64,000 nucleotides of DNA from the NCBI RefSeq assembly GCF_004115745.1, contig NZ_QXIL01000004.1:95028-159027 (forward strand), given 5' to 3'. The notes beneath the pieces were generated by a model that was not told where the DNA came from, did no database searches, and saw nothing but the letters and a program-made list of their open reading frames with translations. Source of the stretch: Levilactobacillus suantsaii. Lineage in GTDB: Bacteria; Bacillota; Bacilli; Lactobacillales; Lactobacillaceae. The translations under genes were made by a program, and so were the position numbers. Below are positions 16,633 through 26,149 of the stretch, one piece after another (the stretch's first letter is position 1; each line of letters starts with the position of its first letter).

Positions 16633-17802
16633 TCAAGGGAATTTCCTTGATAGTCCCGGAGAATCGGGAAACGCGACCGGCACCCGACCGTTATCCTGTG
16701 CGATACCGGTCACTAGCGTGCGGACGTTGCCCGCCCGATCATCGAGAGCACCGACCCCGCGTTGCCAATCCCGGTCGGAATGACTCACGATTGGCAGCGT
16801 CACACTCTTCTTGATTTGGTGCAGATAGTGACGCCCCGCCGTGCGATAGCCCAGGACCCGCAAGTACTGCGGGCCGGTCAGCATCTCGGCTGGCTTAGTC
16901 TGCAGCAACACCGATGCAGCCTGCCGCTGTAAGCGGGTGTAGGTGTAGCGCTTGGTCTTCACCGCGTGCATGAAGCCCGCAAAGCTTGTCGCCGGTAGTG
17001 CGGCCTGCTTCAAGCGGTACTCAACGCCTTCCGATAGCTGATACAACTGGTGCAAATCGCTCACAGCCCCGCTAACCAGCTCATAGCGCAATAATGGCCA
17101 GAAGTCGGCCCAACTGGTCAATTGACTGGTTTGGAGCCGCTCCAGGGTCGCTGGGGGCACCACCGGCGCCACGGCAGCCCAATCTCCAGCTAGTGCCGCC
17201 GTGCGAATCGCACTGGCACTGGCAAAGGCCGTATCGGCCGCAATGGTTTGGTCGGTGTGTTGACTGCCCCGCCGCGCTAAGGGTAACAGCGTCAACGGGT
17301 CTCCCTGCCGGCGGTTCGCCAACGCGTAGAAGAAGCCTAAGATGTCGTTCGACGCGTTCAGGGTGATGCCGGTCTGCTCACGCAAATAGCCCTGAAAGAG
17401 GCTGGCGTAAGTCTGATCAAAACGTTTGAACGTCGTCGGATCGGTGGGCAGGTGAGCCATCAACCGGTCATAATCCAAATCGGGGTGTTCAGTGCCAAAG
17501 GCTAACCACCGGCAACCTAACGCGGCAAGTACCTGGACGCCGCCGGCCGCAAACAAATGAGCCGGTTGCAGGGCACTGGCGGTCGGTAGTTCGATGACCA
17601 AATCGGCTCCACCCGCTAACGCCAGTTCGGTGCGTTGCCACTTATCCAGTAACGCCGGTTCCCCGCGTTGGACCCAGTTACCACTCATGGCGACCACTAA
17701 GACGTCTGCGTGAGTCGTGGCCTTGACACGACGAAGTTGGTCAGCGTGCCCGTTATGAAACGGATTATATTCAGCGATAATGCCCGCTGCTTGTAACGTC
17801 AT
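16633..17802 (-). CDS. tmcAL: tRNA(Met) cytidine acetate ligase TmcAL
   Basis: Activates acetate with ATP and forms N4-acetylcytidine at the wobble base of elongator tRNA-Met. The N-terminal nucleotidyltransferase fold has AAGIIAEYNPFHNGHADQL, where HNGH is the HxGH nucleotide site, followed by MSGNWVQRGEPALLDKWQR. Length of 389 is typical (YlbM). It starts 2 bases after the yqeM stop, so it is within the yqe transcript, and joins that cluster to yceD-rpmF. An elongator tRNA-Met substrate gene is present at 63.2 kb. Confidence 0.92.
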   Translation of the reverse strand: MTLQAAGIIAEYNPFHNGHADQLRRVKATTHADVLVVAMSGNWVQRGEPALLDKWQRTELALAGGADLVIELPTASALQPAHLFAAGGVQVLAALGCRWLAFGTEHPDLDYDRLMAHLPTDPTTFKRFDQTYASLFQGYLREQTGITLNASNDILGFFYALANRRQGDPLTLLPLARRGSQHTDQTIAADTAFASASAIRTAALAGDWAAVAPVVPPATLERLQTSQLTSWADFWPLLRYELVSGAVSDLHQLYQLSEGVEYRLKQAALPATSFAGFMHAVKTKRYTYTRLQRQAASVLLQTKPAEMLTGPQYLRVLGYRTAGRHYLHQIKKSVTLPIVSHSDRDWQRGVGALDDRAGNVRTLVTGIAQDNGRVPVAFPDSPGLSRKFP

Positions 17803-17804
17803 GC

Positions 17805-18560
17805 TTACGCCTCCCGCGTCACTTCAAAGAACCACCGGGTCGTGTGGTCGTCAATCGGTTGTTGGCCAAAGTCAGCACTGACCCGTTGTAAAGTTAAGCC
17901 AGCTTGCGCCAAGGCGCGCCGATAATCAGCTAATTCGTACGTCCGTTCATGGTGAAGTTCCGTCACTTTCCGATAAGCCTCATCGCCTTGATCCTGAGTA
18001 AAAAAGGTCAACTCATGTTCGACCGCGTGGGCCTCATCTTCGAGGCCATAACTTTGCCAGAGAAAAGCCCGGTGGTCGTCAACGTAATTATACATGTACC
18101 CCGGGTAGACGTCATCCGTTTGGTATGGCGTGATGACGTCAAACAAAAACTGTCCGCCAACCTGCAAGTGGTCGTGGATTTGCGTGAAAGCCTGGGTCAA
18201 TTCGTTTAGGTCCGTTAGGTAGCAAAATGAGTCGGCAAAACAGGTCACGGTCTGGTACTGCCCGATATCCTGCAAGTCCAACATGTTTCCCGCCATCAAC
18301 GGGAAGGTCACCTGGGCCTCTTCAGCGTGCTCTGCGGCCAACGCCAGCATTTCTTCGGACAAATCCAAGCCACTAACCTGGTAGCCACGCTGGGCTAGTT
18401 GGACGCCTAAACGACCACTGCCACAGGCCAGATCCAGCAAGTTGCCGCTAGCCGGGTCGACCCGTGAGGCCACAAAATCCAGCCATTGGGTGTACATGGC
18501 TGGATCGAATAACTCATCGTAAAGCTGGGCGAAAGACTGGTAGATCACGCTTCGACCCAA
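17805..18560 (-). CDS. yqeM: Class I SAM-dependent methyltransferase YqeM
   Basis: A 251-residue methyltransferase with motif I LLDLACGSGRLGVQLA near residues 41-56 and the post-I acidic residue in VSGLDLSEEML. It belongs to the conserved yqe cluster, but the substrate is unknown. It overlaps rsfS by 16 bases, so translation is probably coupled. A nearly identical arrangement exists in Bacillus (yqeK-yqeL-yqeM). Confidence 0.88.
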   Translation of the reverse strand: MGRSVIYQSFAQLYDELFDPAMYTQWLDFVASRVDPASGNLLDLACGSGRLGVQLAQRGYQVSGLDLSEEMLALAAEHAEEAQVTFPLMAGNMLDLQDIGQYQTVTCFADSFCYLTDLNELTQAFTQIHDHLQVGGQFLFDVITPYQTDDVYPGYMYNYVDDHRAFLWQSYGLEDEAHAVEHELTFFTQDQGDEAYRKVTELHHERTYELADYRRALAQAGLTLQRVSADFGQQPIDDHTTRWFFEVTREA

Positions 18561-18901
18561 TCGCTGAGGTCAACGAGCGGCGCGTCACCCCACAGCTTTT
18601 CCAAATTGTAGTGGGCCCGTTGTTCCTTTTGAAAGACGTGGACGACCACGTCACCTAAATCCAATAGGATCCAACTGGCATTGTCCTTACCTTCGATGTC
18701 CCGAATCTGGACGTCGTTAGCAGCCATTTGGTCGTTGATTTCGTCAGCAATGGCTTTGACCTGCCGACTGGAGTTAGCTTCCATGATGAGGAAGTAGTCA
18801 GCCATCAGACTGACCTTTTGCATGTCTAGTGCGACCATGTTTTCGGCCCGTTTGCTTTCGGCGGCCTTCACCGCAATTTCTAATAGTGCTTTACTTTCCA
18901 T
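18545..18901 (-). CDS. rsfS: Ribosomal silencing factor RsfS
   Basis: Binds uL14 on the 50S subunit and blocks joining with 30S when nutrients are low. The 118-residue protein shows the family core: DYFLIMEANSSRQVKAIADEI, GKDNASWILLDLGDVVVHVF and YNLEKLWGDAP. Its ATG is 18 bases after the yqeK stop. Confidence 0.94.
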   Translation of the reverse strand: MESKALLEIAVKAAESKRAENMVALDMQKVSLMADYFLIMEANSSRQVKAIADEINDQMAANDVQIRDIEGKDNASWILLDLGDVVVHVFQKEQRAHYNLEKLWGDAPLVDLSDWVEA

Positions 18902-18919
18902 ATAGTTTTTGTTCTCCTC

Positions 18920-19525
18920 TCAAACGTTGGGATAACGGCGAATCCAGGCGTTATACGCCAAAATCGACTGCGGATAGATGGGCTGACCCTGACTGACCAA
19001 ATAAGCCAGCGTGTGCTTAGACTGGTAGGTCACCCCGAGTTGCAGTTGCTGAGCCGTCAACTCGCGAGCGCGGTCGACCCCCGGAAAATTCCGGGCAGAT
19101 TCGATAAAGTCGGCCATATAGACCACTTGTTCCAACGGGGTCATGTATTCTGCTCCCGTGGTGTGGTGGCGAATAGCATTTAAGATGTCTTCATCGGTCA
19201 CGCCGAGTTCACGTTTGACGAACTCAGCTCCCACGACACCGTGCCAGATGGCGTTACCGTAGTCTAATAAATCGGTGGTCAATCGGTACTGATGAATGGC
19301 GTCGATAAAGTCTTGGTCCGGGCGCTGCTTAGCGTAATCGTGGGTCAAGCCCGCGATACTAGCATGCTCCACGTCAACGTCGTTAGCCTGAGCCAACTGA
19401 ATGGCCGTTTGCTCCACGCGTAATACGTGTTGGTAGCGCGCATCATCTAATTGGGCCTTGATCTTGGCCAATAGTTCCGTACGCGTGCCCGGAAACAGCT
19501 GCTGCGTATACGTTAATTCAGTCAC
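18920..19525 (-). CDS. yqeK: HD-domain hydrolase YqeK (symmetrical Ap4A hydrolase)
   Basis: Predicted to cleave diadenosine tetraphosphate into two ADP. Metal ligands are visible in QHVLRVEQTA, the HD of GLTHDYAKQ, and the later histidines in AIWHGVVGAEFV and AIRHHTTG. Length of 201 is typical of YqeK. It overlaps nadD by 8 bases; the nadD-yqeK-rsfS order is conserved across Firmicutes. Confidence 0.92.
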   Translation of the reverse strand: MTELTYTQQLFPGTRTELLAKIKAQLDDARYQHVLRVEQTAIQLAQANDVDVEHASIAGLTHDYAKQRPDQDFIDAIHQYRLTTDLLDYGNAIWHGVVGAEFVKRELGVTDEDILNAIRHHTTGAEYMTPLEQVVYMADFIESARNFPGVDRARELTAQQLQLGVTYQSKHTLAYLVSQGQPIYPQSILAYNAWIRRYPNV

Positions 19526-20150
19526 GATATAACAGATGCTCCTTTATATATAAGTCCACCATGGTGGGAACCAGATATCGAATCGATTGATTATTGCGCA
19601 CCCGTTGTCGAATCATGGTCGAACTAATCCCAATATTAGGCACATCGACCCATAAAACCGGGTACGGCGATTCGTGGGCGTACCCCTGCCGGCAAACGCC
19701 GACAAACTGGACCAGCTTGACTAAGTCGTCAATCCGGTACCACTTCGGCAAATAAGCGACCATGTCGCCCCCAATAATGAAGTAATATTGGTTTTCGGGG
19801 TGCTGTTGCGTCAGCTGGCGCATGGTATCGTAGCTGTAACTGCGACCACCACGGTTCACCTCGGTCAATTCCAAGTTGAACTGGGGGTTATCCGCAATCG
19901 CCGCACGGACCATGGCCACCCGGTCAGTTGCCGGGATGGTCAACTTGCGGTCCACGTGCGGCGGCTCAGCGTCGGGCATAAATAAGACCTGATCCAAGCC
20001 GAGTTGCGTCGCCACTTGATCAGCAATCACGAGGTGCCCCAGGTGTGGTGGATTGAACGTCCCACCCAAAATGCCGATACGCCGTTTTTTGGCGGTAGCG
20101 GTCATTTGGGTGACGACCTGGGTGCTCGTGCGCTCTGAAATCTTAACCAC
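19518..20150 (-). CDS. nadD: Nicotinate-nucleotide adenylyltransferase
   Basis: Adenylates nicotinate mononucleotide to deamido-NAD, an essential step in NAD synthesis. Motifs: GILGGTFNPPHLGHLVIAD (HxGH-type site) and NIGISSTMIRQRVRN. I keep the GTG at 20150 because GGGAGG lies 9 bases upstream; the ATG at 20105 has no ribosome site, even though it would give a more typical N-terminus. It lies 15 bases after yhbY. Confidence 0.94.
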   Translation of the reverse strand: MVKISERTSTQVVTQMTATAKKRRIGILGGTFNPPHLGHLVIADQVATQLGLDQVLFMPDAEPPHVDRKLTIPATDRVAMVRAAIADNPQFNLELTEVNRGGRSYSYDTMRQLTQQHPENQYYFIIGGDMVAYLPKWYRIDDLVKLVQFVGVCRQGYAHESPYPVLWVDVPNIGISSTMIRQRVRNNQSIRYLVPTMVDLYIKEHLLYRD

Positions 20151-20165
20151 GCTGCTCAGCCTCCC

Positions 20166-20489
20166 TTACATTTCTTCGACAACCGGTGAAAAGCGTTGGT
20201 TCTCGGCCGCCGTTGCGGGCCGGTACAACACCAAGACCCGTCCAATCGTTTGGACGACTTGGATATCGGTGTTGGTTTCAATGAAGGTCTTGGTCTCGGC
20301 CACCGTAGCTTCAGCACTTTGTTGCAGGTTGATTTTGATCAATTCCCGTTTTTCGAGTGCCCCGGTCAGTTGGTCGAGCCAAACCTGTGTTAACCCGTTC
20401 TTCCCGACCGAAAAGATAGGCCGTAAACTATGAGCTTGCGCCCGTAAGTAGCGTTTCTGCTTCCCTCGTAACAAATTATTTTCCTCCAT
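20166..20489 (-). CDS. yhbY: RNA-binding protein YhbY (CRM domain)
   Basis: A 107-residue single CRM-domain protein that associates with pre-50S particles. The family pattern LRGKQKRYLRAQAHSLRPIFSVGKNGLTQ is present along with the GxxG-like SVGKNG loop and VVQTIGRVLVLYRP. It lies 4 bases after yqeH; the aroE gene that sits between them in Bacillus is absent. Confidence 0.93.
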   Translation of the reverse strand: MEENNLLRGKQKRYLRAQAHSLRPIFSVGKNGLTQVWLDQLTGALEKRELIKINLQQSAEATVAETKTFIETNTDIQVVQTIGRVLVLYRPATAAENQRFSPVVEEM

Positions 20490-20493
20490 TATA

Positions 20494-21633
20494 TTAAATC
20501 ATTGCGCGGCGTAACAACACGGCAACCCCTTCAGGTGCCCAACCCGTCACGTTGACCCCGGCCGGAACCGTAATCCAACCCAACCCTTCAAAAACCAGGT
20601 CACTTTTGACCGTAGTCTTGAACTGGTGGGCCGTCAACGGTGGAAAGTCGGTGTTGTCTGCTTCGGGAGGCGTCAGAAGTTGGCCTAACTGCCGGTCATA
20701 GAAGTCGGCCGCGTTTTCTAACTTGGTGCGGTGAATGTACAGATTATTTTCAAAGTAGGCGGTAAACCCAGCCTTAGGGCCCTGATTATAATCGAACCGC
20801 CCCACGCCCCCTAAGAAGAGCGTCTGCTGGTCGTTCAACTGGTAGACCTTCGGCTTAATTTGCTTTTGTGGCGTCACAATCTTCAAATCCTTGCCCGTTA
20901 AGAAGTGAGCCATCTGCTGATTTTGAATGATTCCCGGCGTATCGACTAAGACGTGGTCGTCGTCTAAGGGCAGTTCAATCTTATCCAACGTGGTGCCCGG
21001 GAAGCGCGACGTGGTAATCAAATCGCGTTTCCCAGTATTCTGTCGGATGATCTGGTTGATCAGCGTAGATTTCCCCACATTGGTGACCCCGACCACGTAC
21101 ACGTCCCGGTCGCCCCGGTACTTATCGATCAGCTCTAACAAGTGGTCGACGGATTGATTGGTCTTGGCACTAAGTAGCGTAACGTCCAGGGGTCGTAATC
21201 CCGCTTCATTTGCCCGTTGGCGCAGCCAGTCGCGTAACTTCGAGCGCCGCAGCGAACTCGGCAACAAGTCTTCCTTGTTCCCGACCAGTAGGATGGGGTT
21301 ATCCCCCACGAACCGGTGGAGTCCCGGAATCAAGCTCCCGTTAAAGTCGAAAATATCCACCACATAAACAATCAGGGCGTTGGCGTCTTGAATTTGAGTT
21401 AAAAGGCGCAGAAAATCGTCATCGGTCAGACCGACCGGGACAATCTCGTTATAGTGCCGCAAGCGAAAGCAGCGTTGACAATAAACTTCTTGGTTGTCAA
21501 TGCCCTTCGCCAAAGCCGACTGCGGGGTATAGCCCGGCGCCGTCTTATCCGTTGTTTGGATCACTGCGCCACAGCCAATGCAGCGCAACGGTTCCCCGTC
21601 AACGAGAACGGGTTCAATGTGTTTTTCGTTCAT
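20494..21633 (-). CDS. yqeH: Ribosome biogenesis GTPase YqeH
   Basis: A circularly permuted GTPase needed for 30S assembly. The N-terminal zinc finger has CIGCG and CQRC; G motifs occur in permuted order: G4 VGNKEDLLP, G5 LLSAKTN, G1 GVTNVGKSTL, G3 DTPG. The C-terminal part is the YqeH-specific RNA-binding region. Length of 379 is typical. Overlaps yqeG by 20 bases, indicating coupling. Confidence 0.95.
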   Translation of the reverse strand: MNEKHIEPVLVDGEPLRCIGCGAVIQTTDKTAPGYTPQSALAKGIDNQEVYCQRCFRLRHYNEIVPVGLTDDDFLRLLTQIQDANALIVYVVDIFDFNGSLIPGLHRFVGDNPILLVGNKEDLLPSSLRRSKLRDWLRQRANEAGLRPLDVTLLSAKTNQSVDHLLELIDKYRGDRDVYVVGVTNVGKSTLINQIIRQNTGKRDLITTSRFPGTTLDKIELPLDDDHVLVDTPGIIQNQQMAHFLTGKDLKIVTPQKQIKPKVYQLNDQQTLFLGGVGRFDYNQGPKAGFTAYFENNLYIHRTKLENAADFYDRQLGQLLTPPEADNTDFPPLTAHQFKTTVKSDLVFEGLGWITVPAGVNVTGWAPEGVAVLLRRAMI

Positions 21634-22156
21634 GCAGATCCTCCTGCCAAGTTAATTTCGGATAACGATGCCGCAACCGCCACATCACGAACTTTTCCAT
21701 TAGGCGGTTGCCCTTGGTCACCCAGGCGTCCGATTTCAGAATCGGCTTGACCAACACGCTGCGAATCCCGCTACGGTTGGCTGCCCAGATATCGGTCATC
21801 AATTGGTCACCAACCATAATGACTTCGTCGCGACGTAAATGCCACCGGCGTAACGCCCGATGCATCCCCACGGTCAGCGGTTTTAACGCGCGGTGAACGT
21901 AAGGTAAGTTGAACGGGGCCACCGCCCGGTCTACCCGCCGGCGACTATTGTTCGACACCACGATGACTTTGATACCGGCTAATTCCAGTAAATTGAGCCA
22001 GTGGCGTAACTCAGGCGTGCCGTCCGGGTTATTCCACGCAATCAGTGTATTGTCTAAATCGGTCAGCACCGCTCTGATACCATGTGCCCGTAAATCTTTG
22101 GGGGTCAAATCGTAAATATTCGTGACCATCCACGTTGGTTTTAATCCAACAACCAT
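21614..22156 (-). CDS. yqeG: HAD-family phosphatase YqeG
   Basis: HAD hydrolase (subfamily IIIA) with motif I DLDNTLIAW, motif II VVSNNS, and motif IV GDQLMTDIWAANRSG. Substrate unknown; related proteins in mitochondria dephosphorylate phosphatidylglycerol phosphate, but its steady pairing with yqeH suggests another role is possible. First gene of the yqe operon; the 190 bases upstream should hold the promoter, not clearly seen. Confidence 0.9.
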   Translation of the reverse strand: MVVGLKPTWMVTNIYDLTPKDLRAHGIRAVLTDLDNTLIAWNNPDGTPELRHWLNLLELAGIKVIVVSNNSRRRVDRAVAPFNLPYVHRALKPLTVGMHRALRRWHLRRDEVIMVGDQLMTDIWAANRSGIRSVLVKPILKSDAWVTKGNRLMEKFVMWRLRHRYPKLTWQEDLHERKTH

Positions 22157-22301
22157 GCGGGTGTGCCTCCCTTCGTTCCACCAATATCTAGCACTACATT
22201 ATACGCATTCTCCTGCGTTTTGGCTACTCTGACCCCTTTGGACTTTTCGACCAGTTTTGATCAGAACGATAATTGGTTGGAACTGTTTCTCTCGCATTAG
22301 T

Positions 22302-22336
22302 AAAAAAGACCCCGCTGACAGTCAGCGAAGTCTTTT
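22302..22336 (-). terminator. Terminator after rplT
   Basis: GACTTCGCTGAC pairs with GTCAGCGGGGTC (minor mismatch), followed by six T on the minus strand, 12 bases past the rplT stop. Confidence 0.9.
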
Positions 22337-22348
22337 CCATCAGCTGAA

Positions 22349-22708
22349 TTAAGCAGCCAATGCATCCTTAGCTTGATCAGCCAAGGCCGTGAAAGCAGCA
22401 GCATCGTTCACTGCCAAGTCGGCTAACATTTTCCGGTTAACGTCAATGTTGGCTAACTTCAAACCGTGCATCAACTTGCTGTAGCTCAGACCGTTCATCC
22501 GGGCTGCGGCGTTGATCCGGGCAATCCAAAGCTTACGGAAGTTACGCTTCGTGGCCTTCCGATCACGGAATGCGTATTGGTAACCTTTGCGAACTTGGTC
22601 CTTAGCAACCTTGAATAAACGGTGCTTGGAGCCCCGGTAACCCTTAGCTAATTTTAAAACCTTTTTGCGCCGTGCGCGTGTAACAGTACCGCCTTTAACT
22701 CGTGGCAT
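22349..22708 (-). CDS. rplT: Ribosomal protein bL20
   Basis: Early 50S assembly protein and repressor of its own operon through the L20 leader. [28 protein letters not shown] is present as the expected basic N-terminus (split here as [16 protein letters not shown] and [14 protein letters not shown]). 119 residues, standard length. Third gene of infC-rpmI-rplT. Confidence 0.97.
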   Translation of the reverse strand: MPRVKGGTVTRARRKKVLKLAKGYRGSKHRLFKVAKDQVRKGYQYAFRDRKATKRNFRKLWIARINAAARMNGLSYSKLMHGLKLANIDVNRKMLADLAVNDAAAFTALADQAKDALAA

Positions 22709-22781
22709 AATCTTTTCCTCCTAAATCAATTCAAACATTATGGCGACGATAATTCGTCAACCCGAAATTTTTAACGACCGC

Positions 22782-22976
22782 TTACTTTTGTAATAAACTC
22801 CGGTAAGTCTTGATCGTCGTTTGGTCCATCATCCGGGTCCCACGAAGGTTCCGGCGTTGCTTCTTGGTCTTACCGTGGAAACGGTGAGACGTGTACGCGT
22901 TGGCACTCTTGATTCCGCCCTTAGCAGTTACCTTGAAACGCTTAGCTGCGGCACGGTTGGTCTTCATCTTTGGCAT
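22782..22976 (-). CDS. rpmI: Ribosomal protein bL35
   Basis: A 64-residue basic protein starting [15 protein letters not shown], the canonical N-terminus. A GGAGG site lies 12 bases before the ATG at 22976; a longer open frame upstream is not used. It lies between infC and rplT, spaced about 53 and 73 bases. Confidence 0.96.
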   Translation of the reverse strand: MPKMKTNRAAAKRFKVTAKGGIKSANAYTSHRFHGKTKKQRRNLRGTRMMDQTTIKTYRSLLQK

Positions 22977-23029
22977 AGTACGAAATTTCCTCCTTGTGTC
23001 GGTAACCACCAGGATTACCGCATCAATTC

Positions 23030-23548
23030 TTACTTTTTCTCTGTGATGGGAGCGAGCATGAGAAACATGCTCCGGCCATCCATCTTTGGCCGTTGTTCAA
23101 TCGTGGCCACGTCAGCAGTTTCCTTAGCCATTCGGTTTAATACTTCACGACCAATATCCTTATGGGTAATGGCCCGCCCTTTAAAGCGGATCGAAACCCG
23201 GACCTTCTCACCCTTCGCTAAGAATTTCTTAGCGTTCTTGAGCTTGAAGTTAAAGTCGTTCGTATCAATGGTTGGACTGAGTCGCACTTCCTTCACACTG
23301 ACCACTTTTTGCTTCTTTCGAGCTTCACGTTGCTTCTTTTGCAGCTCGAAACGATACTTCCCGTAGTCCATAATGCGAGCTACCGGTGGCTTAGCTTTCG
23401 GTGCAACCAAAACTAAATCGAGGTTCGCGTCTTCGGCGATCCGCAAAGCGTCTCGCTTGGATTTGATACCCAATTGGTCACCGTTGCCGGCAATCAACCG
23501 AACTTCGCGTGCGCGAATTCCCTCGTTGACAATCGTGTCGTTTGCTAT
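23030..23548 (-). CDS. infC: Translation initiation factor IF-3, with a probable AUA start
   Basis: IF-3 binds the 30S subunit and rejects non-standard start codons. No ATG, GTG or TTG is possible at the correct N-terminus: after a GGAGG site at 23563-23559 the frame reads ATT ACC ATA GCA AAC GAC ACG ATT GTC AAC GAG GGA, i.e. the family start [20 protein letters not shown] at 23548 is 9-10 bases from the site and is favoured; ATT at 23554 is too close. Rare start codons in infC are a known autoregulatory device. Domains: N-terminal about 1-70, C-terminal about 85-172. First gene of the operon, behind the L20 leader. Confidence 0.92.
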   Translation of the reverse strand: MANDTIVNEGIRAREVRLIAGNGDQLGIKSKRDALRIAEDANLDLVLVAPKAKPPVARIMDYGKYRFELQKKQREARKKQKVVSVKEVRLSPTIDTNDFNFKLKNAKKFLAKGEKVRVSIRFKGRAITHKDIGREVLNRMAKETADVATIEQRPKMDGRSMFLMLAPITEKK

Positions 23549-23589
23549 GGTAATCCACCTCCAAAATAATTCTTGAGAATGACATGAGA

Positions 23590-23735
23590 CAAAAAATGCG
23601 GGAACCTTTGATGATAATCAAACGGCTCCCGCAAGGAATCCCATCAAAAATGGGATTAACGTACGTATCCAGCCCAGCAATGTCATTATCACTAGGCGAG
23701 AAGCGGCAGCCTCTGCTTAATTTCTCAACTTAACC
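23590..23735 (-). ncRNA. L20 leader (autoregulatory) of infC-rpmI-rplT
   Basis: The 5' untranslated region of infC contains a pseudoknot-type structured region and a strong intrinsic terminator: GCGGGAGCCGTTTGAT pairs with ATCAAAGGTTCCCGC, followed by TTTTTT. In Firmicutes this position holds the L20 leader, where excess L20 favours termination. Class assigned from position and terminator; I have not matched the covariance model. Confidence 0.75.
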
Positions 23736-23868
23736 ATCATATCAAGACAAGTTGGTTCTGTCAACCGTCTCTTGGCAATTAAGTTTATCAGTCGAAACGA
23801 CGACTCCCTGGCCCTCACCTTGGTTGCCTGGCATGGACCGCACTTACGGCCAAAGTGTTAAATCGTTC

Positions 23869-25809
23869 CTACTCTTCACGGCTATATGAAGCAATATCAG
23901 CGAGAATTTCCTTCATAAAGGCATCACTGGCCATCGCCGTTGCATCGTCTTCCCCGTACTTCCGTACAGACACGCTGTTGTTAGCCATTTCTTGTTCCCC
24001 AACAACTAACGTGTACGGGATCTTGTGCGTCTGTGCGTCACGAATCAGGTAACCCATCTTTTCGCCCCGCTTGTCGACGTTGACCCGGATATCAGCTGCC
24101 CGGAGTTGAGCGGCTAACTTATCGGCGTAAGCGCCGTGCTTTTCTTCGGAAACCGGAATGATGGTGACTTGCTTCGGCGCCAACCAGGTTGGGAAGGCCC
24201 CCTTGTAGATTTCCGTCAGGTAAGCCGTGAAGCGTTCCATGGTGGAGACCAAGCCCCGGTGAATCATGACCGGCCGGTGCTCTTCACCATCGGCGCCGAC
24301 GTAGTGCAAATCGAAGCGTTCTGGCAACATGAAATCTAACTGGATGGTCGACAACGTTTCTTCGTTGCACATCGCCGTCTTGGTCTGAACGTCTAATTTC
24401 GGACCGTAGAAGGCGGCTTCCCCTTCGGCTTCAACGTAGTCCAAGTGCAGGTCATCCATGGCACCCTTCAACATGGTCTGTGCCTTGTTCCACATCTCAT
24501 CATCGTCAAAGTACTTTTCCGTGTTCTTTGGATCACGGTAGCTTAACCGGAACGTGTAATCCTTGATGTCGAAATCATCGTAAACCTTAACCATTAAGTT
24601 CAAGATCTTCTTGAATTCGTCTTGGATTTGGTCTGGCGCCACGAAGGTGTGGCCGTCGTTCAACGTCATTTCCCGAACCCGTTGCAGACCACTCAAAGCA
24701 CCAGATTTTTCGTACCGGTGCATCATCCCTAATTCAGCAATTCGCAATGGCAACTCACGGTAGGAACGGATGTGGTGGTTGTAAATCTGAATGTGGCTTG
24801 GGCAGTTCATTGGCCGTAATTCCAACATTTCGCCATCACCCATGTCCATTGGTGGGAACATGTCGTCGCGGTAGTGGGCCCAGTGACCGGATTGCTTGTA
24901 AAGATCCAGGTTAGCTAAGACTGGCGTGTACACGTGTTGGTACCCGTTGGCGACTTCCTTGTCGATGATGTAACGTTCGATGGTCCGCCGAATCGTGGCT
25001 CCGTTGGGCATCCAGTAAGGTAAGCCGGCACCGACCTTGGGATCCACGAAGAACAAGTCGAGTTGGTTCCCAATGACCCGGTGGTCGCGTTCACGCGCTT
25101 CTTGGCGCTTCTCTAAGTCGGCCTTTAAGTCGGCATCCTTGAAGAAGACCGTCCCGTAAATCCGTTGCAGCATTGGGTTAGAAGACTTGCCTTGCCAGTA
25201 AGCCCCGGCAACGGACAAGAGCTTGAAGTGCTTGACGTCACCGGTGTTAGCCAGTTGGGCCCCGTCACTTAAGACTTGGTAATCGCCAATCTTTAAGAAG
25301 GGCACTTCGTCACCGGAAACGGCGTTGACTAAGGCCGTGCTGAATGGGTCGTCCTTAACTTGGGCTAAGGCGTCGGCCTTGCTGACGGAGATCCGTTCGA
25401 TATCCAGCTTGTCCTTGGCTAACTTTTCGATAACCACGGCCAAAGCATCCAGTTCGTCGGCGCTGACTTGTTGGTCATCCTTATCGGTGTCGACGTAAAA
25501 GCCATCATCTTCGGCACTCGCAACACCTAACCGAATTGCGGGGAAGTCCTTTTTCAAGGCAATCCGCAGTAAAGCGGCCGCGGTGTTCCGTAAGACCTTT
25601 AAACCATCAGCGTCACTCTTGGTCACGATTTCGATCGCACCATCGCCCTTTAATGGGGTCAGGTAGTCCACCAATTCACCGTTGTACTTCGCCGCAACGG
25701 CTTTCTTAGCTAAACTGATTGAAATTGACTTGGCAACGTCAGCTGGCGTTGTCCCTTCAGCAAAAGCCTGTACCTTGCCGTCTGGGAATTTAATTGAAAC
25801 ATCTGCCAT
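23869..25809 (-). CDS. thrS: Threonine-tRNA ligase
   Basis: Class II synthetase charging tRNA-Thr. Domain order: N-terminal TGS (about 1-65), editing domain, catalytic core with the zinc cysteine in RPMNCPSHI and histidine in [10 protein letters not shown], and anticodon-binding C-terminus (about 540-646). Start ATG at 25809 follows a GGGAG site by 10 bases and begins [13 protein letters not shown]; an earlier start at 25845 runs into the terminator tail. 646 residues is typical. Controlled by a T-box. Confidence 0.96.
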   Translation of the reverse strand: MADVSIKFPDGKVQAFAEGTTPADVAKSISISLAKKAVAAKYNGELVDYLTPLKGDGAIEIVTKSDADGLKVLRNTAAALLRIALKKDFPAIRLGVASAEDDGFYVDTDKDDQQVSADELDALAVVIEKLAKDKLDIERISVSKADALAQVKDDPFSTALVNAVSGDEVPFLKIGDYQVLSDGAQLANTGDVKHFKLLSVAGAYWQGKSSNPMLQRIYGTVFFKDADLKADLEKRQEARERDHRVIGNQLDLFFVDPKVGAGLPYWMPNGATIRRTIERYIIDKEVANGYQHVYTPVLANLDLYKQSGHWAHYRDDMFPPMDMGDGEMLELRPMNCPSHIQIYNHHIRSYRELPLRIAELGMMHRYEKSGALSGLQRVREMTLNDGHTFVAPDQIQDEFKKILNLMVKVYDDFDIKDYTFRLSYRDPKNTEKYFDDDEMWNKAQTMLKGAMDDLHLDYVEAEGEAAFYGPKLDVQTKTAMCNEETLSTIQLDFMLPERFDLHYVGADGEEHRPVMIHRGLVSTMERFTAYLTEIYKGAFPTWLAPKQVTIIPVSEEKHGAYADKLAAQLRAADIRVNVDKRGEKMGYLIRDAQTHKIPYTLVVGEQEMANNSVSVRKYGEDDATAMASDAFMKEILADIASYSREE

Positions 25810-25844
25810 ACTATCAGATCTCCCTTTGTTTTTAGGGTGGCCCA

Positions 25845-26098
25845 TAAAAAAAGTCCCCAGTATCCAATAAGGACACTGGGGACGTCAATAACGTGGTTCC
25901 ACCCGATCTTTTTCACGAGACTCCGCCCCGTGAACTCTAATCGTCGATAACGGGACGGCCCGACCGAAAATTTCCTTTCGGCTGCATCAAGAGCGGTAAC
26001 CTCACCGGTTGTTTAAGGACGCTTCCAATCAAGGCATCCTCTTCCTGGAAACAAACGCGGTCATGTCGTGTCTCTTGTTAAGCATTTCCTCTTTCAAT
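25845..26098 (-). promoter_or_regulatory. T-box leader of thrS (specifier probably ACC, Thr)
   Basis: The T-box sequence GGGTGGAACCACGT is at 25904-25891, followed by the terminator GTCCCCAGTGTCC/GGATACTGGGGAC and a T run. GTTACC in the specifier region gives ACC at 25997-25995, fitting Thr; the exact frame is less clear than in the Phe and Leu leaders. A TTGACA box at 26134-26129 is the likely -35. Confidence 0.9.
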
Positions 26099-26149
26099 AC
26101 GTCTATTGAACCACTCGCCCCTGACGATTGTCAAGGAGAAGTCGTAAAT

